Positions 33,216-44,634 are shown, counted from the stretch's first letter. The stretch is DNA of 64,000 bases from Serpula lacrymans var. lacrymans S7.9 (GCF_000218685.1 NW_006763290.1:3622908-3686907), one strand, 5' to 3'. Program-made: numbers and translations. The notes: generated from the sequence alone by a model not told the origin.

Positions 33216-35210
33216 CAGACAATAAGTGTTTGTGGAAAGTGGTTGATAATTTATGCCTTACCTACTACCTAGTTGTAGCCTATATATCAAATTAATCAGT
33301 TTACTGTGTATTTTGCTATTAGAATTTGTGTGATATCTGATTGTAGTACTTAAGGTCAGTGTTCTGCAGAGTATGAGAAGGAAATATTAGAAAATATATT
33401 ATTACCACAAAATACAAGCTCAGATAGCATCTTATGTACATATTAATGGTATTTTGTGGTGTATTGCAATCAATTATTGATGTTCCAGATGTATGTATTC
33501 TACAGCAAGATGTGCAAACTGACCTTCATGTTTGCTATGGCTTGCAGCCTGACCACAACCATTGGCTTTTGGCAGTTATTATTATCATAGTCCTGTGTTT
33601 AAAACTCACAAGTTTCAAGAAAATCTGCAATATATTTTACAATGCCGAGGTAGTTTATCACTTGATATTGAACAGGTTTACTATCCTTTGCCTCTTCCAC
33701 CTCTTTGACTCTCTCTCTCTTTATCCTTTTAAATTTGACTGTATCCTCAAACCTCCACTCCAGGCCCCTCTATCCCAACATGTCCCCAGGCTCTCCTACA
33801 ACACAGAGCCTTGCTACCAAATATTGGTTATCAAAATCACAGTGCATCTGCATCTTTTTAACTCTTCAACATTAATGCTGACTGTACTTGTTATCTCTCC
33901 ACTCATCTCCCAAACTCTCCTTATCTTCACACTCAAATAAGGGTTCTTTGTAGGTGAAAGGACTATTTGTGCATTATCCATCCTATGAAGAAGACCTCAG
34001 ATTGAAGGAGCGGTGCATTGTAACAAGGTCAGTTTTGATACACCCCATTTACAACTATTACTGTGCTTGCACTGTTGATCCTCTAGATAAATTCAAAGTT
34101 GGCTATGTTTTTTTGCAAATGATACCACCTAGCATGGTGGTACTTGCCCCACTCTTTGTAGGATCTTCACCCATCATCATTGTATGTAGATGTGCAAGGT
34201 ATTGGGCAAATGATGTGGTTAGAAAGGGAGGATATGAGGCTCAAAGTACATGGTTAATATATTCCTTGTAGTATTTCCTCACTCATTTCAGAATATCTGA
34301 TCATTATTGGCTTGATAATCTGGAGGATGCTACCTCCTCAAAATTATGTACGCTCCACAGTTGACAATGTTCTGTCCAGTTGATCATTTCTGGCAGGATT
34401 CTTTAAGGAAGACAAGTATCTGGACATGTTCTAATTCCCTCATCTTCCAGATTCCCATTATGATTTGGAGGAAACTCATAGGAACAAAATACATTACATG
34501 TGAGTCAACATTGTCTAAACTAATCTTACAATCTTACAATCTCATACTACCAGCTATATATGAATGCTTACCCCCAAGTATTGAGCTTATCATGAGCTGG
34601 TATTTCACATCATCATCACATGTGATTCTGCTAGGTGAGCTCCAAACACCCACTCAAATCATCATGCACTTCTACTAACCCCTGTCTATGGCAGCTCATA
34701 TACTTGGATGATGTATGTTTATATCAGTGTTCCTTTCTAGCTTCGAGGTCTCCAGTAGTGTAGTCCAGTTACTAACATTATTGCATGTCGCAATTCATCT
34801 TTCCAGAGTTTTGTGGTCTAGGGGATATGCCGCGGAATAGTGGTCGGGGGACTCTGGGGTCTACTCCTCCCCTCAATACTCCCTCTTCTCATTTAGGCTT
34901 AACAACAATAGTACACCAGCCTTATACCCACCCTTGAACATCTATCCCTCAGATATTATCTCCTCTAAATAAGATGGTGGCCTGCATACAGCCAGTCCCC
35001 ACATCTATGTCTCAACCAGTGGTGGTTCCCAACAACCACAATCCTGGAAAGATCCACCCCAGTCTGTATCATCCAGAAAATGATCACAGTAGTCCAGAGA
35101 CTTATTTACTGCCATTGGAGCCAAGTCCACACCATCCAGCATTGATTCTATTGGGGTATTCCATGTCAAACTCCTGAGATGCCTTGCAGCATGATAAGGC
35201 TTCTATTGAA
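33216..35210. other. No gene recognised, possibly degenerate KDZ 5' sequence
   Basis: Several open plus frames of 100-168 codons (for example 33434-33940 and 33954-34271) show no domain I can name. Because the KDZ C-terminal half starts just downstream on the same strand, some of this may be its eroded 5' part, but none of the marker motifs seen at 31.2-32.0 kb are visible. Confidence 0.35.
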
Positions 35211-35224
35211 GTCCCAGCAGCACC

Positions 35225-36905
35225 ACAATATGCTCCTAACTGGCAATGTTTGCCCTGCTTGTATGTACAAACTAGGAAACAAGCCCACCTTTCAAGATGC
35301 TGTATACTATGGACAGTAATGATTCCCTCAAGAGAATTGTCAGAAGTTCACCTGCTGGAGACAAGGACAAAAAAATGCTATGGCCTCCAGCCAAACTCAT
35401 AAATCCTCAGGAAATCCATGGGGACCATTATTTATCCAGGGAGTATGTCAATAAATGGGCAAATGGTATTCTAAATGAGATGTTGAGCCAGATCAATGAG
35501 GTACATCGACTATAATTGATCTTGATGGTTCTAACAATGTGCTTTTTTTAAAACGACAAAGAAATTGGGATTTCCCTGGCATTGTGTAGGCACAGATTCT
35601 CATTCCTCATTGCCAATATGGTAAAAAGTGGCAAGCTGTAAGTATTTAGTGATTTATTGTCTTATTTCTGCCTTATTCAATACATTCCCATTCCACAGTG
35701 CTAATTACCCTTTGGCTGTAGTAGAAACTACTCAATATATTTGGAGATGGCCTTGCTGAGGGGTTTGATATAAACTGTAAGTTTAGGGTTGCTCTTCACA
35801 AAAGCCCCCTTGGAAAAAAAGCCCATCTTCTGAATCATATGTGTCTGGTGGGGGCATTTCATGGCCACACCCATCGACCACCTTGTCACTTACACCAAGG
35901 GGCTTGGCCTTGGAGGCCTAGGAGGTTGTGAGCATGCATTCTCCAAGTCAAACACTTTGGCAGCCTCAACACGTTATGCCAGCATCTTCCATAGGCAACA
36001 AGGAATTACAACATACCTTGAACATAACAATACTTCTGAAGTTTATCAAAATCTTAGTGAGTTTGTAATATATTTCTCTGATTTAACACCATTTTACAGT
36101 TATTTGATTTTAGGTACCTGTCCATTTTATAACTACAAGCAAACACTAGACATACTCACTACTGGACCAACTAATGTGACATGCGCTATGAACAAACTCT
36201 AGGTCATTGATGAAGGCATTTTTGAAGGATGGCTCAAGGAAGAAAAGGAATACATGCAAAGCCTGCATAAGGAGCCTGAGGAGAAAATTTTACAAATGGA
36301 ATGCTGGCAGAATCTGATCCAATTGCAAGCTAGCGAGTGAGTACAATATTTGCAATTTGTTGAGGTGATATGATATTCAATTATACAGAGATGATCTCAT
36401 CACTGAATCCAAAGTATGGATGCCCATAGGATTTTGAACAACTAACATATAAGTTAGAAACTGCACACCAACATGTAATTGAAGACCATAACTCAAAACT
36501 CAAGGCCATCCAGCAACTAGAGTTTAAGCTAAACATTACTGAAAGGTGGACAGCAGATTCACCTGAGTGGCAAAGCACTAGCAGACTTGTTGCCATGCGC
36601 AAGTTCCAATCATACAGCTCTCAATAGGTACAACACAGCTACAAAAGCCCTTTGTCCCCCATGTTGCACACTGGAATGGAAAGATGTGGTTGAATACGCA
36701 TTTATATCTGTCTTCAATCTTCTCCATGGCACCTGGCAAGATATACTGTAAGTTCCTGACCCTGGGCAGCCCCTGCAGGCCAATACACAATGGATCAGTA
36801 CTTCAAGATATGTCGTGCACAGGAAGAAGTCCAGCATCTAAATGTTGAGGTTTGGTGTCTATCAACCTACCTTCAAGGCAAAGACAGTTACAATCTACAG
36901 TGACT
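35225..36905 (+). pseudogene. KDZ transposase C-terminal half (degenerate)
   Basis: Ordered plus-strand blocks: GNVCPACMYKLGNKPTF (35245), MLYTMDSNDSLKRIV (35297), an intron-like GTAAGT..GTAG at about 35640-35720, SWPHPSTTLSLTP/GLGLGGLGGCEHAFSKSNT (35890), ASTRYASIFHRQQGIT (35960), an intron at about 36057-36112 (GTGAGT..TTTTAG), FYNYKQTLDIL (36125), FEGWLKEEKEYMQSL (36221), ERWTADSPEW (36540) and FKICRAQEEVQHLNVEV (36800). These are hallmarks of the KDZ superfamily. Many frame changes and stops; dead. Complements, but is not joined to, the minus-strand N-terminal piece at 31.2-32.0 kb. Confidence 0.75.
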
Positions 36906-37223
36906 CCAACAACCATTGCAATGTTTGGCCTAAACATGGTGCACAAAGCGCACCACTAACAGGCATGGGAATGTTGCTTGACTTTGGTGGGGTCAGCAAA
37001 GGTAATTGGTCTTGGCTACAAAATGGTTCCTGGGTCATGTGATTTGTCCCAGCGGCTGTGGAGATATGTCCATTTCAGCAATACTATTGCAACAGTTTTT
37101 TCACTTTTGAGTTGGAAGCAGAGATCACTATGATATTATAGAATATCTGGCTTTGTTTGGTCCCACAAACAGAGATACATATCTAAAAAGTTCACACACT
37201 TCTTTATTCTCAACCACCATCAT

Positions 37224-38015
37224 CATGAAATCCCTTTCTCCTGCTCAAAAGAACCAGATTCTTAACCTCCTTGATGCAGGTCAAATTGCTCACTTCATTG
37301 CCTCTACCACTGGTGTTCATGTCTCTACAATCTCTAGACTTTGCTCCAAGGAGTGTTCTGAGCTCCAAACGTCTCTTGGAGGTTGTCCATCTAAGCTTTC
37401 TCCTGCCAATGTCCGCCATGCTATGCATCTCATCTCCACTTGCAAGGCGGAAAATGCTGTCCAGATCACCAAAGCTTTTACCAACATCATCAACCAACAT
37501 CTCTCCCCAAACACTGTCTGCCAGCACTTGAAAAAGACTGGCATGAAGGCTGTGGTCAAGCGGAAACACCCTTTTCTCTCTGCCAAGCATAGTAAGGCTA
37601 TCTTGGACTTTGCTCATGCTCACAAGGACTAGACTGCAGAGGATTGAAAGAAGGTTGTATGATCTGATGAGACCAAAATCAATCGCCTGGGGTCAGATGG
37701 ACCCAAGTGGGTGTGGAAAAAGCCAGGTGAAGGGCTCAGTAATAGATTGGTACAGGGAGCTGTCAAGTTTGGAGGAGGTTCTATGATGATCTGGGGCTGT
37801 ATGACTTGGGAGGGAGTTGGGTATGCTGCTAAAATTGATGGTAGGATGGATAGGGACCTTTACCTTCAAATTTTGAAGGATAAGCTGCTGAATACCCTGT
37901 AGTATTATGGTTTCAATCCTCCTGATCAATGACCCCAAGCATACCTGCAAAAAGGTCAAGGAGTGGCTAGATGATCAGCAGGTGCAGCAAGTAATCACCA
38001 ACAGTGTATTGTTAG
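37224..38015 (+). pseudogene. Tc1/mariner transposase (degenerate)
   Basis: The N-terminal helix-turn-helix pair is in an open frame (MKSLSPAQKNQILNLLDAGQ, HVSTISRLCSKECSEL, TVCQHLKKTGMKAVVKRKHP). After stops near 37630-37660 come the catalytic-region blocks SDETKINRLGSDGPKWVWKK (first Asp), VKFGGGSMMIWGCMTWEGVG and NDPKHTCKKVKEW. In the last block the Asp that usually precedes NDPKH is lost with a small deletion near 37922. The final acidic residue is not visible. Terminal inverted repeats were not found. Inactive. Confidence 0.8.
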
Positions 38016-38104
38016 TGTCCGAGCACAGATTTGCACAGAAATAACAACAAAGCTTGGTCAGTAAAGCATCTTTTCTGTTGCCTAGTGAATTGACTAACCT
38101 GCCT

Positions 38105-38301
38105 TAGCTGAGATTACTGACAATCCCAATGCCAAGATGCAATGGGCACAGTATTGGCAGAATGTTGTTCAACGCTACAGAGTTGATATTAGGGGCTGGC
38201 CTGAGAACATTGCTTTCAAGAACTTGAGTGAAGCGACAAGCGCTCTTCCAGACCTAACTCCTACCTCTAACCTCCAACAACTCTTTAAGTCATGGTCCTG
38301 A
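38105..38301 (+). pseudogene. Fragment of a multicopy fungal family (N-V-V-x-R-Y / GWP motif)
   Basis: The open stretch ITDNPNAKMQWAQYWQNVVQ, RYRVDIRGWPENIAFKNLSE ends at TGA 38299-38301 after LQQLFKSWS. I recall this motif from Agaricomycete hypothetical proteins in which it is followed by a KW-x-SG-x-x-x-W segment; that following segment is the start of the ORF at 62269-63051. Function unknown. Confidence 0.45.
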
Positions 38302-40190
38302 CGATGTCCTTATTTTGGCTCTGGGAGTACACTTGGTAAACTTTTTTAAATAATTTTTATACCAGAACTAACAGAACTTTTCTAAATCAAACATATTTTA
38401 TTAAGTGCACCATTAACAATATAATGATATAGGTCTCATAGACAGCATTTTCTGCAAGGTATGTTATCTCAATCACAGTAATCTTATACTAATTACACCT
38501 TTTTCAAGATGGGATTACTATGTGAGGTTATTGGAAATATTTCAGAAGTGTTCTCCCACATTTATAACTGCTGTGTGTAGTAAGGTTAAAGAATATCTTG
38601 TTATTGAATCTAGCTGTTTTTTTTAAACTAAACAATGGAGTATAGGTGTTACAACTTTATATACTATCAGAGAAGATGGAGTTCTATGTAGACAAATATC
38701 TAGCAAGGAATAAAATAATTATATGTATTAAAGCATATCATGTGGTCTAAATCAGAGTCTATGTGAACAATGAAGAAACATTTAAAGGAACATATAGCAG
38801 ACTGGGGTCCAGGGAAACATATTAGAGTGGAGGTCTAGAGTATTATATAAGAGCAAGCACAACAAGAGCATGCTGAATGGCAGAACATGAGAAGCATCAA
38901 CCTGGGACAACCACAATATTAGGAACTTAGATTTGGGCTCAGGTCTCTCTCTGACTTGTGGCATAAATAGGACAAGCAAACAAGTATAGTGCTATTCTTT
39001 GACTTAATAAAAATATTCCAAAAATGGCATATTTATAAATTATCTAAAATAATAGAGAGGCTCTTCCATATATGGGTAAAAGGTGTGACACTATGACTTT
39101 ATTCTTATTTTCTTGGTATCAAAGTATTCAAATATTCTTGGAAAAGGAGTGATCTGGCAGTTCAATTCTACCTCTTAAAGCATCCAGTGTTAAAACCAGA
39201 CCATACATTTAATTTGTCTATATACTCCGACTTCATGTTTATAGGCCTTTGGTTCTTTTGTATTGAGTGCAATGATATTGTTCTTGATAAAGTAACTATA
39301 AGAGTCAGATTTATATTTTTGGGATTGCCTTCTATTCCTTTTGCACATAATTAAAAAGTATCTTAACCTAACTATTCACCCAAAACAACTTTTATAAAGC
39401 AGCCAATTTGTGTTTCTCCTATTAAGGTTTAAAATAGGGAAAAAAAACACCTTTTTACTAAGGGGCATATTAGCAGTATTTGCTGAGCTCATAACCTGTT
39501 AATTTGATTAATAGAAAATACTGCTGCATAAGTGATGAGTATAATACTCTGTTTGGGAAATTTTTGTCAACTGTCAACTGTCTACTGTCAATTCAATAGT
39601 TGACAGTTTACAAATACATTTTGAATATTTTTGTTAGTTACATTTTGGTTACAGAGTGGTATCATATTGTATGTATCAATTGATGACATTCATAATGTTA
39701 ATTTTATTAACACAGTAAATTTTATCAGGAAACATTTTAACTACATAATAAATAAAGTCACAATTATTCTAGTATGTATATAGAATATAATGACAAGATA
39801 CAATCAAATTTATACTTATATGAAATCACCATGTTTCTTGTGTAGTTATATTGTAAATACATTTACAATGTTTTACATATGGTACTACCCATAATATATA
39901 GTACACATTATAAAAACATCTTGAATGTGACTTGAATGACACCAAGATGTATCTTGAAGAACATTTAAGATGATATCAGCATGTATTATATGAATACAAG
40001 TCAGACATATTAAAAAACTATTAAATATATATATAAGATGTTTTTGCTAGACATATGGCTTTTTCATTTTAGCCTTATTCAAAATATTTTTGCTAAAAAC
40101 ATGGTGGAGACATAATAAATGTTATTAAAATGGTACTACAATGTATCACACATTTATATTGTGGAAATATTGTGTCTGAGTCTCAAATAT
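38302..40190. other. AT-rich stretch without genes
   Basis: Very AT-rich, with runs such as aatatatatataag. No supported frame. Includes a GGTTATGAGC-type primer site on the minus strand at 39485-39496 and a cluster of TGTCAACT/AGTTGACA repeats at 39569-39608. Probably decayed element sequence. Confidence 0.45.
39569..39608. repeat. Short direct and inverted TGTCAAC repeats
   Basis: tgtcaactgtcaactgtctac followed by actgtcaa and the inverted agttgacagt. It looks like a small element end but no partner end was found. Confidence 0.35.
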
Positions 40191-40905
40191 ATTTAACCTG
40201 TATCTGGTGGAAACATTGTTTTGTTCCCCTGGTGTAAGGTATATCCCACTGCTTCCATAAAAATGTCAGAAGAGTTCTCCTCTGGTGGGTCAACATCCAT
40301 ACAATCTGTATAATCTGCTGTTGCGCTGCTACCATCCCCTCCAGGAGCATGTGGAAGGACATTGATGTTGACAGCAGCAGGCATACCAGTCTGTGACATT
40401 CCAAGATATAAATCCTGTACATTGTCTTCACTCAACTGCACCCCTGCAGCACGGTACCAAGGATTTTCTTTTATTAAGAAATTCACCATGTCATGTATAG
40501 CTTGTTTACCCACAAGAATAGGAGAGAGTCTCCCAATGTTCTCATGAGTCGCTTGAGAATCCGAGCCGACAAACAAAGCACACATGGACTGCAATATTTC
40601 TCCGCGTGAAGGTGGTAAAAACTCTCAGAGGCTCACAGAATCTTGGGGTCAAATTGCTACATTGTCTCTAAAGTATTTTTGAGAAAGAGTGGCGGCACCT
40701 CCCCTACTTTGTTTCTCAGATATAAGGTACAAAATTTGAGTGCACCTTGCACGGGCAATGATAGCTTGTTCAAATATTGAATTCAATTCAAATGCGTGCC
40801 TCAAATCAGGAGCTCCTGCCCATAATATTCAAAATTTGCAAGGGAATCAAGTGGCTGACGTCCTTTATCCACAATGGCTTTCTGACAAGATGTACAGACC
40901 TCCAT

Positions 40906-41321
40906 TGTTATGATAACACAATTTTGGGACCTTTCCTTCATTTTCATTCTCCGCTTTAAACTTGTATACTTTAGCTTTCACACATGGTGCCACACGGCAC
41001 TTCCCCTTTTGTTCAAACTCCTCTTTCTCGTGCTGCGTTGCCTTCTTCTTATTTTAGATACAACTCTCTCACACAGTGGAGCTGGTCATGCGGGCTAGGC
41101 CCCATGACATCATCAGCCACTGACTTTATCAACTGTACAGTACATAAGTACAAACCCTCTGTATTAGTATATATACCCCAATAGATCCAGGAGACTCCTC
41201 AGCAAGTCCTCCTGTTGTTTACCAACAAACTCTCTGCAGCTTAAGGGGTAACCACTCCCCCATCACTACCTTTATAGTGTGTTCTTGTGTGCGCCAGAGT
41301 AACTAACTCTTGGTTGTTACA
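40906..41321 (+). mobile_element. Solo LTR (family 2 U3) in Helitron ORF, TSD TCCAT
   Basis: 416 bp, TGTTATGATAACAC...GGTTGTTACA, flanked by perfect TCCAT duplications (40901-40905 and 41322-41326). TATA-like tagtatatatacccc at about 41166. Very similar to the LTR at 44635-45049. Confidence 0.9.
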
Positions 41322-41623
41322 TCCATGATATCCAACACCCATGGATTATGCAACTCTTTGCTATACAAAATGGCTCCACCATAAACATCAACATTGTACA
41401 AAGTGGGTAGGACCTGTTGTGGAAGAAATGGATTGCGCAAGAGAGCAAGGTTGACATCTTGCGCGTGAATCAAAGATAGACCTCCCACCATGTAACATTG
41501 CACACAGACAGCGCACAGTTTTTGTTGTTGGTGAGAAATAAACATGTTACTCTGCCATTCACAAATAATCCTCGCACACACTCTGTTGCATGTGTTTCTG
41601 TTGCTGATGTGCATCAACATGTC

Positions 41624-41723
41624 NNNNNNNNNNNNNNNNNNNNNNNNNNNNNNNNNNNNNNNNNNNNNNNNNNNNNNNNNNNNNNNNNNNNNNNNNNNNN
41701 NNNNNNNNNNNNNNNNNNNNNNN
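41624..41723. other. Assembly gap (100 N)
   Basis: A run of exactly 100 N, the usual placeholder for a gap of unknown size. It sits within the Helitron remnant, so the true spacing of its two sides is unknown. Confidence 0.95.
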
Positions 41724-42028
41724 TGATGGTGTAAAGCCCTTACCAATGTCTTCTTCACAGCAAAACATCCAGCACACACAGAATGGGCCCTTGCTAAAGC
41801 CAACGGGTTTGCGACGGTGGGATGTGAGTAATTGTTGAGGAATTCTTTTAAGTGATTGATTCTGACAACAACCTCACTACCTACAGGCCAAAGGTGACCT
41901 GGCGGTATTTGCATTCCTGAATAGACACCAGTGAACTGAAAGCTCTTTTGCAAACGGGCAGTGGACAATCGGTCTGCGTGACCTTTTCCTCGTACATCAA
42001 TAATATCATCAACCACAAGGTTTACCAT

Positions 42029-42546
42029 AGTTCACGATTGTTGGCAAAAGCCCATATAAACACCAAAATGTCTAAGTTTCAACCAAATGACCCATAACAA
42101 CCAGTAAACAATGGAGAGAAGATGTAGGTATTAGCAAAGGAAAAGTAAAGCAATGTTCCATGTACAAGCAAAAGTTTTGCGATGTTCATAACTGGAATGC
42201 AGACAAGTAACATTGCTGGATGGATCTGTCATACATGAGCTGTATAATTGATTATTGAACCATCTTCACTTACTAGAAAAGAGAACAGTAGACGGACCAC
42301 CATTTGTATCTAAAAAACTGTAAACAAAGAACAATGATATTTAAAACTTTCTAACCTCAAGTGAAAGACATCTGAACACAACAAAATTTGCCAAAAAGAA
42401 TGTGTTGAAGAAGGCAAGGATGATAATTGTTTGGAACGGGCCGGATCGGAATGCAAGGCCAAACTTACACAAATCAAATTATGGTCCAGTAAAAGATGAT
42501 ATGGACATTTTGATGATTGAAATCTGGTAACCTGATGGTATCAGGA
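42029..42546. other. No gene recognised
   Basis: About 520 bp of AT-rich sequence upstream of the Helitron fragment. A possible promoter or upstream exon cannot be told apart from decay. Confidence 0.35.
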
Positions 42547-43350
42547 ATATAATCTGATTGTATAATTATCTGAGATTTTACCGAAACTTGAGTTGAGCAT
42601 AACACACATGGCCGACTGGCACAACTTGTAGTGGCGCAAATTTGGCCCTATTTGCCTTTCTGCTCCTTCCACTCAAATTGAGCAGGCCATGACCGACATC
42701 TGGGGAACATCAATCAGAGTTGTAAAAGTAGAAAACAATTCAAATATAATGTACCTAAGTGATCTATATTTTGCCACAAGTGAAATAGGCTGCAAGTGAC
42801 CTGCAAAGATACAGCATTGTGCAAGGAATGTAAAACATAATTATAGCAACCTATATAAGGACCTGACTGCCCTACACTAACCTAAGGACACCGCCGCAAT
42901 GCCAGGAAATAGTACTGCAAGCTGGTTAAGTAACATTATAGCATGTCTACAACAGAATGAACTCACACTTTCAGGAGTGATCCAAGGAGTTTTACAGAGC
43001 AACAAACCTAGCCACAAAACAGCCCGGGAGTTGCTTATACACAATGCACAAAGGATATGTAATGTGCTACACAAGCAGTTGGGCGCTCACCAGTCAGTAT
43101 TTTCAGGCCATTTCACTTGTGGCAAAATATACATCACTTAGGTACATTATATTTGAATTGTTTTTCATTTTTACAACTTTGATCAATTTTCCCCAGACGT
43201 CGGTCATGACTTGCTCAATTTGAGTGGAAGGAGCGGAAAGGCAAATAGGGCCAAACTTGGCGCCACTACAAGTTGTGCCAGTCGGCCATGTGTGGTATAC
43301 TCAACTCAAGTTTTGGTAAAATCTCGGATAATTATACAATCAGATTATAT
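42547..43350. repeat. Large inverted repeat (two arms of about 245 bp, loop of about 310 bp)
   Basis: Left arm 42547-42793 and right arm 43105-43350 are reverse complements with roughly nine in ten positions identical, including taatctgattgtataattatctgagattttacc at the outer ends. Each arm carries the same intron-like block (GTACATTATA...TTTCCCCAG on plus in the right arm) followed by exon-like sequence. The loop holds an 80-codon plus ORF that ends inside the right arm. It looks like a foldback element or a head-to-head duplication of one multicopy gene fragment. Confidence 0.7.
42899..43141 (+). CDS. Unrecognised ORF inside the inverted repeat
   Basis: 80 codons, MPGNSTASWLSNIIACLQQN and onward, ending before a GTACAT donor-like site; a following exon-like frame (DVGHDLLNLSGRSGKANRAK) begins after a CCCCAG acceptor at about 43198. 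The two-exon pattern resembles transposon-linked hypothetical genes of Agaricomycetes, but I cannot name it. A TTTAAAG-free short leader with tataagg at about 42855 precedes it. Confidence 0.35.
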   Translation: MPGNSTASWLSNIIACLQQNELTLSGVIQGVLQSNKPSHKTARELLIHNAQRICNVLHKQLGAHQSVFSGHFTCGKIYIT

Positions 43351-43359
43351 AATCACTAA

Positions 43360-43497
43360 CACTGCAGGCATTGGATTATTTAAGCCCAGCTTATATCCTG
43401 AAAACATTCAATTTTAGCTTTTTCTAGCCAATCAGAACCCAGAACTCCCATATTTTCAGGATATAAGCTGGGCTTAAATAAGCTAATGCCCGCAGTG
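43360..43497. mobile_element. 138-bp MITE, long TIRs, TSD TAA
   Basis: Terminal inverted repeats of about 48 bp (left CACTGCAGGCATT..., right ...AATGCCCGCAGTG on plus), which include the shared block ttaagcccagcttatatcct. Flanked by TAA on both sides (43357-43359 and 43498-43500). A 3-bp duplication with CACTG ends fits CACTA-like or PIF/Harbinger-type non-autonomous elements. No coding capacity. Confidence 0.75.
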
Positions 43498-43815
43498 TAA
43501 GCACTAGGATGTAGCATACACACACATCTGTTGACTGGTTTAGAGTCTGGGTAGGACTCAGTTAAGAGAAGAGAGAACTTGCCTATGTTGAGCATAGAAA
43601 TCTGCCAAGTAAGGTTTGACTGTCCATTATATTGAGAGTAGTATCATCTGCTGCATGGTCAGCATAGAATGATACATTCTGATGATGATCTTCAAATGGT
43701 GGAAAAGTATAGCTCCAGCAATGACAGGTATTCTCTGAGCTTGCCATGTCATACATTACTTACCCTTGTGTAAGGTCTGACAAATTATGACATTTGTTTA
43801 TAGTATGAGAAAACA

Positions 43816-43888
43816 TGCATTGGCCAGGGCTTGAACCTGGGACTCCAGCTTTCATGGTCTGGTGCTTTACCAACTAAGCTACCAAGAC
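43816..43888 (-). repeat. tRNA-derived sequence (SINE head)
   Basis: The minus strand folds as a tRNA: acceptor GTCTTGG/CCAATGC (one mismatch, one wobble), D-arm GCTT/AAGC with A-box TAGCTTAGTTGG, a CCAG/CTGG anticodon arm with an 8-nt loop, and a T-arm CCAGG/CCTGG with B-box GGTTCAAGCCC. The enlarged loop argues against a working tRNA. Same class as 29585-29657 although the anticodon arms differ. Confidence 0.55.
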
Positions 43889-44634
43889 GTACTTGGAAAG
43901 CATACTGATTGGTTGCATGCCCAGAAGGTCCAGAATCACTGTACACGGGTGCGGATCCCATTGTGTTGTGATAAGGTCAACCTTAAAATTTCATGACATT
44001 ATTAGGCTTTAGTGAGTGTGCAGCCCAAGCACAACAAGTGTAAGTGACAGGTAGACGCCAATAACCACAAGTGGCACAATCTCCTTCCTAGTTTAGACAT
44101 CAGACATTCCAGCAAATTTTTACTTACTCATTCCTCATCCATTGTTAAAGTCTTTTACCCATTGACTGAAGTAAAGAAACTATACAATACCTATAGAATT
44201 ACATAATAGTCTCTTATTTCATTTCTATTCCTGGTACCGTAGGCTACCAGGTCTCATAACCAGCTATTGACACTACTTTTGGCCCTGGTGATTTGTACCG
44301 ACCATCCACACTTAGCATGTGAGCACCATCTCTTTTCATTGTACTGCCACAGACACACATTCTTTTTTCCTCTTTCCACACTCATTACCCCCACTCATGG
44401 GCCAATCTCCCTCTGCGCTCAATGAGACTACTGGTACTTCCAAAACTCTTAAACACTCTTCAAATGTTTCACCCTCTCCGGCATTTTTGTCCCCACCGGT
44501 TGCATCCTTGTCATCAGGTGGGGTTTTTCCCCCTTCTGCCTCTACACCGCAAGTACTGCCCGTCCCAGCCTCTTCGCATTCCTCTGCTCATTTTGCAGGT
44601 ATGCACATTATTCCTTTTTTTCATGTGCAGCCTA
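43889..44634. other. Mostly non-coding; one Ser/Pro-rich ORF
   Basis: A plus frame from the ATG at about 44397 (MGQSPSALNETTGTSKTLKH, then repeated SPPVASLSSGG-type text) ends at a possible donor GTATGC at 44599. It could be an N-terminal exon of the Helitron protein downstream, separated by an LTR insertion, but has no domain. The rest shows nothing. Confidence 0.35.

Larger units (their letters stand above)
40193..42028 (-). pseudogene. Helitron protein, N-terminal region (DUF6570-type), interrupted
   Basis: Minus-strand blocks: VNLVVDDIIDVRGKGHADRL and SGMQIPPGHLWPVGSEVVVR (42.0-41.9 kb), HSVCAGCFAVKKT (41780), a 100-N gap, then CAVCVQCYMVGGLSLIHAQD (41480), LALLRNPFLPQQVLPTLYNV (41420) and AILYSKELHNPWVLD. 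The frame resumes beyond a solo LTR with CTSCQKAIVDKGRQPLDSLA (40890), a frameshift, IFEQAIIARARCTQILYL, DNVAI-stop-PQDSVSL, FLPPSRGEILQSMCALFVGS and NIGRLSPILVGKQAIHDMVN, ending at 40193. This order is the Cys-rich/DUF6570 N-terminus of basidiomycete Helitron helicase-like proteins. Rep and helicase parts are absent. Confidence 0.7.

Noticed and set aside
33434..33940. 168-codon plus ORF
   Set aside because: Long enough to notice but no recognisable domain, low complexity in places and no supporting context.
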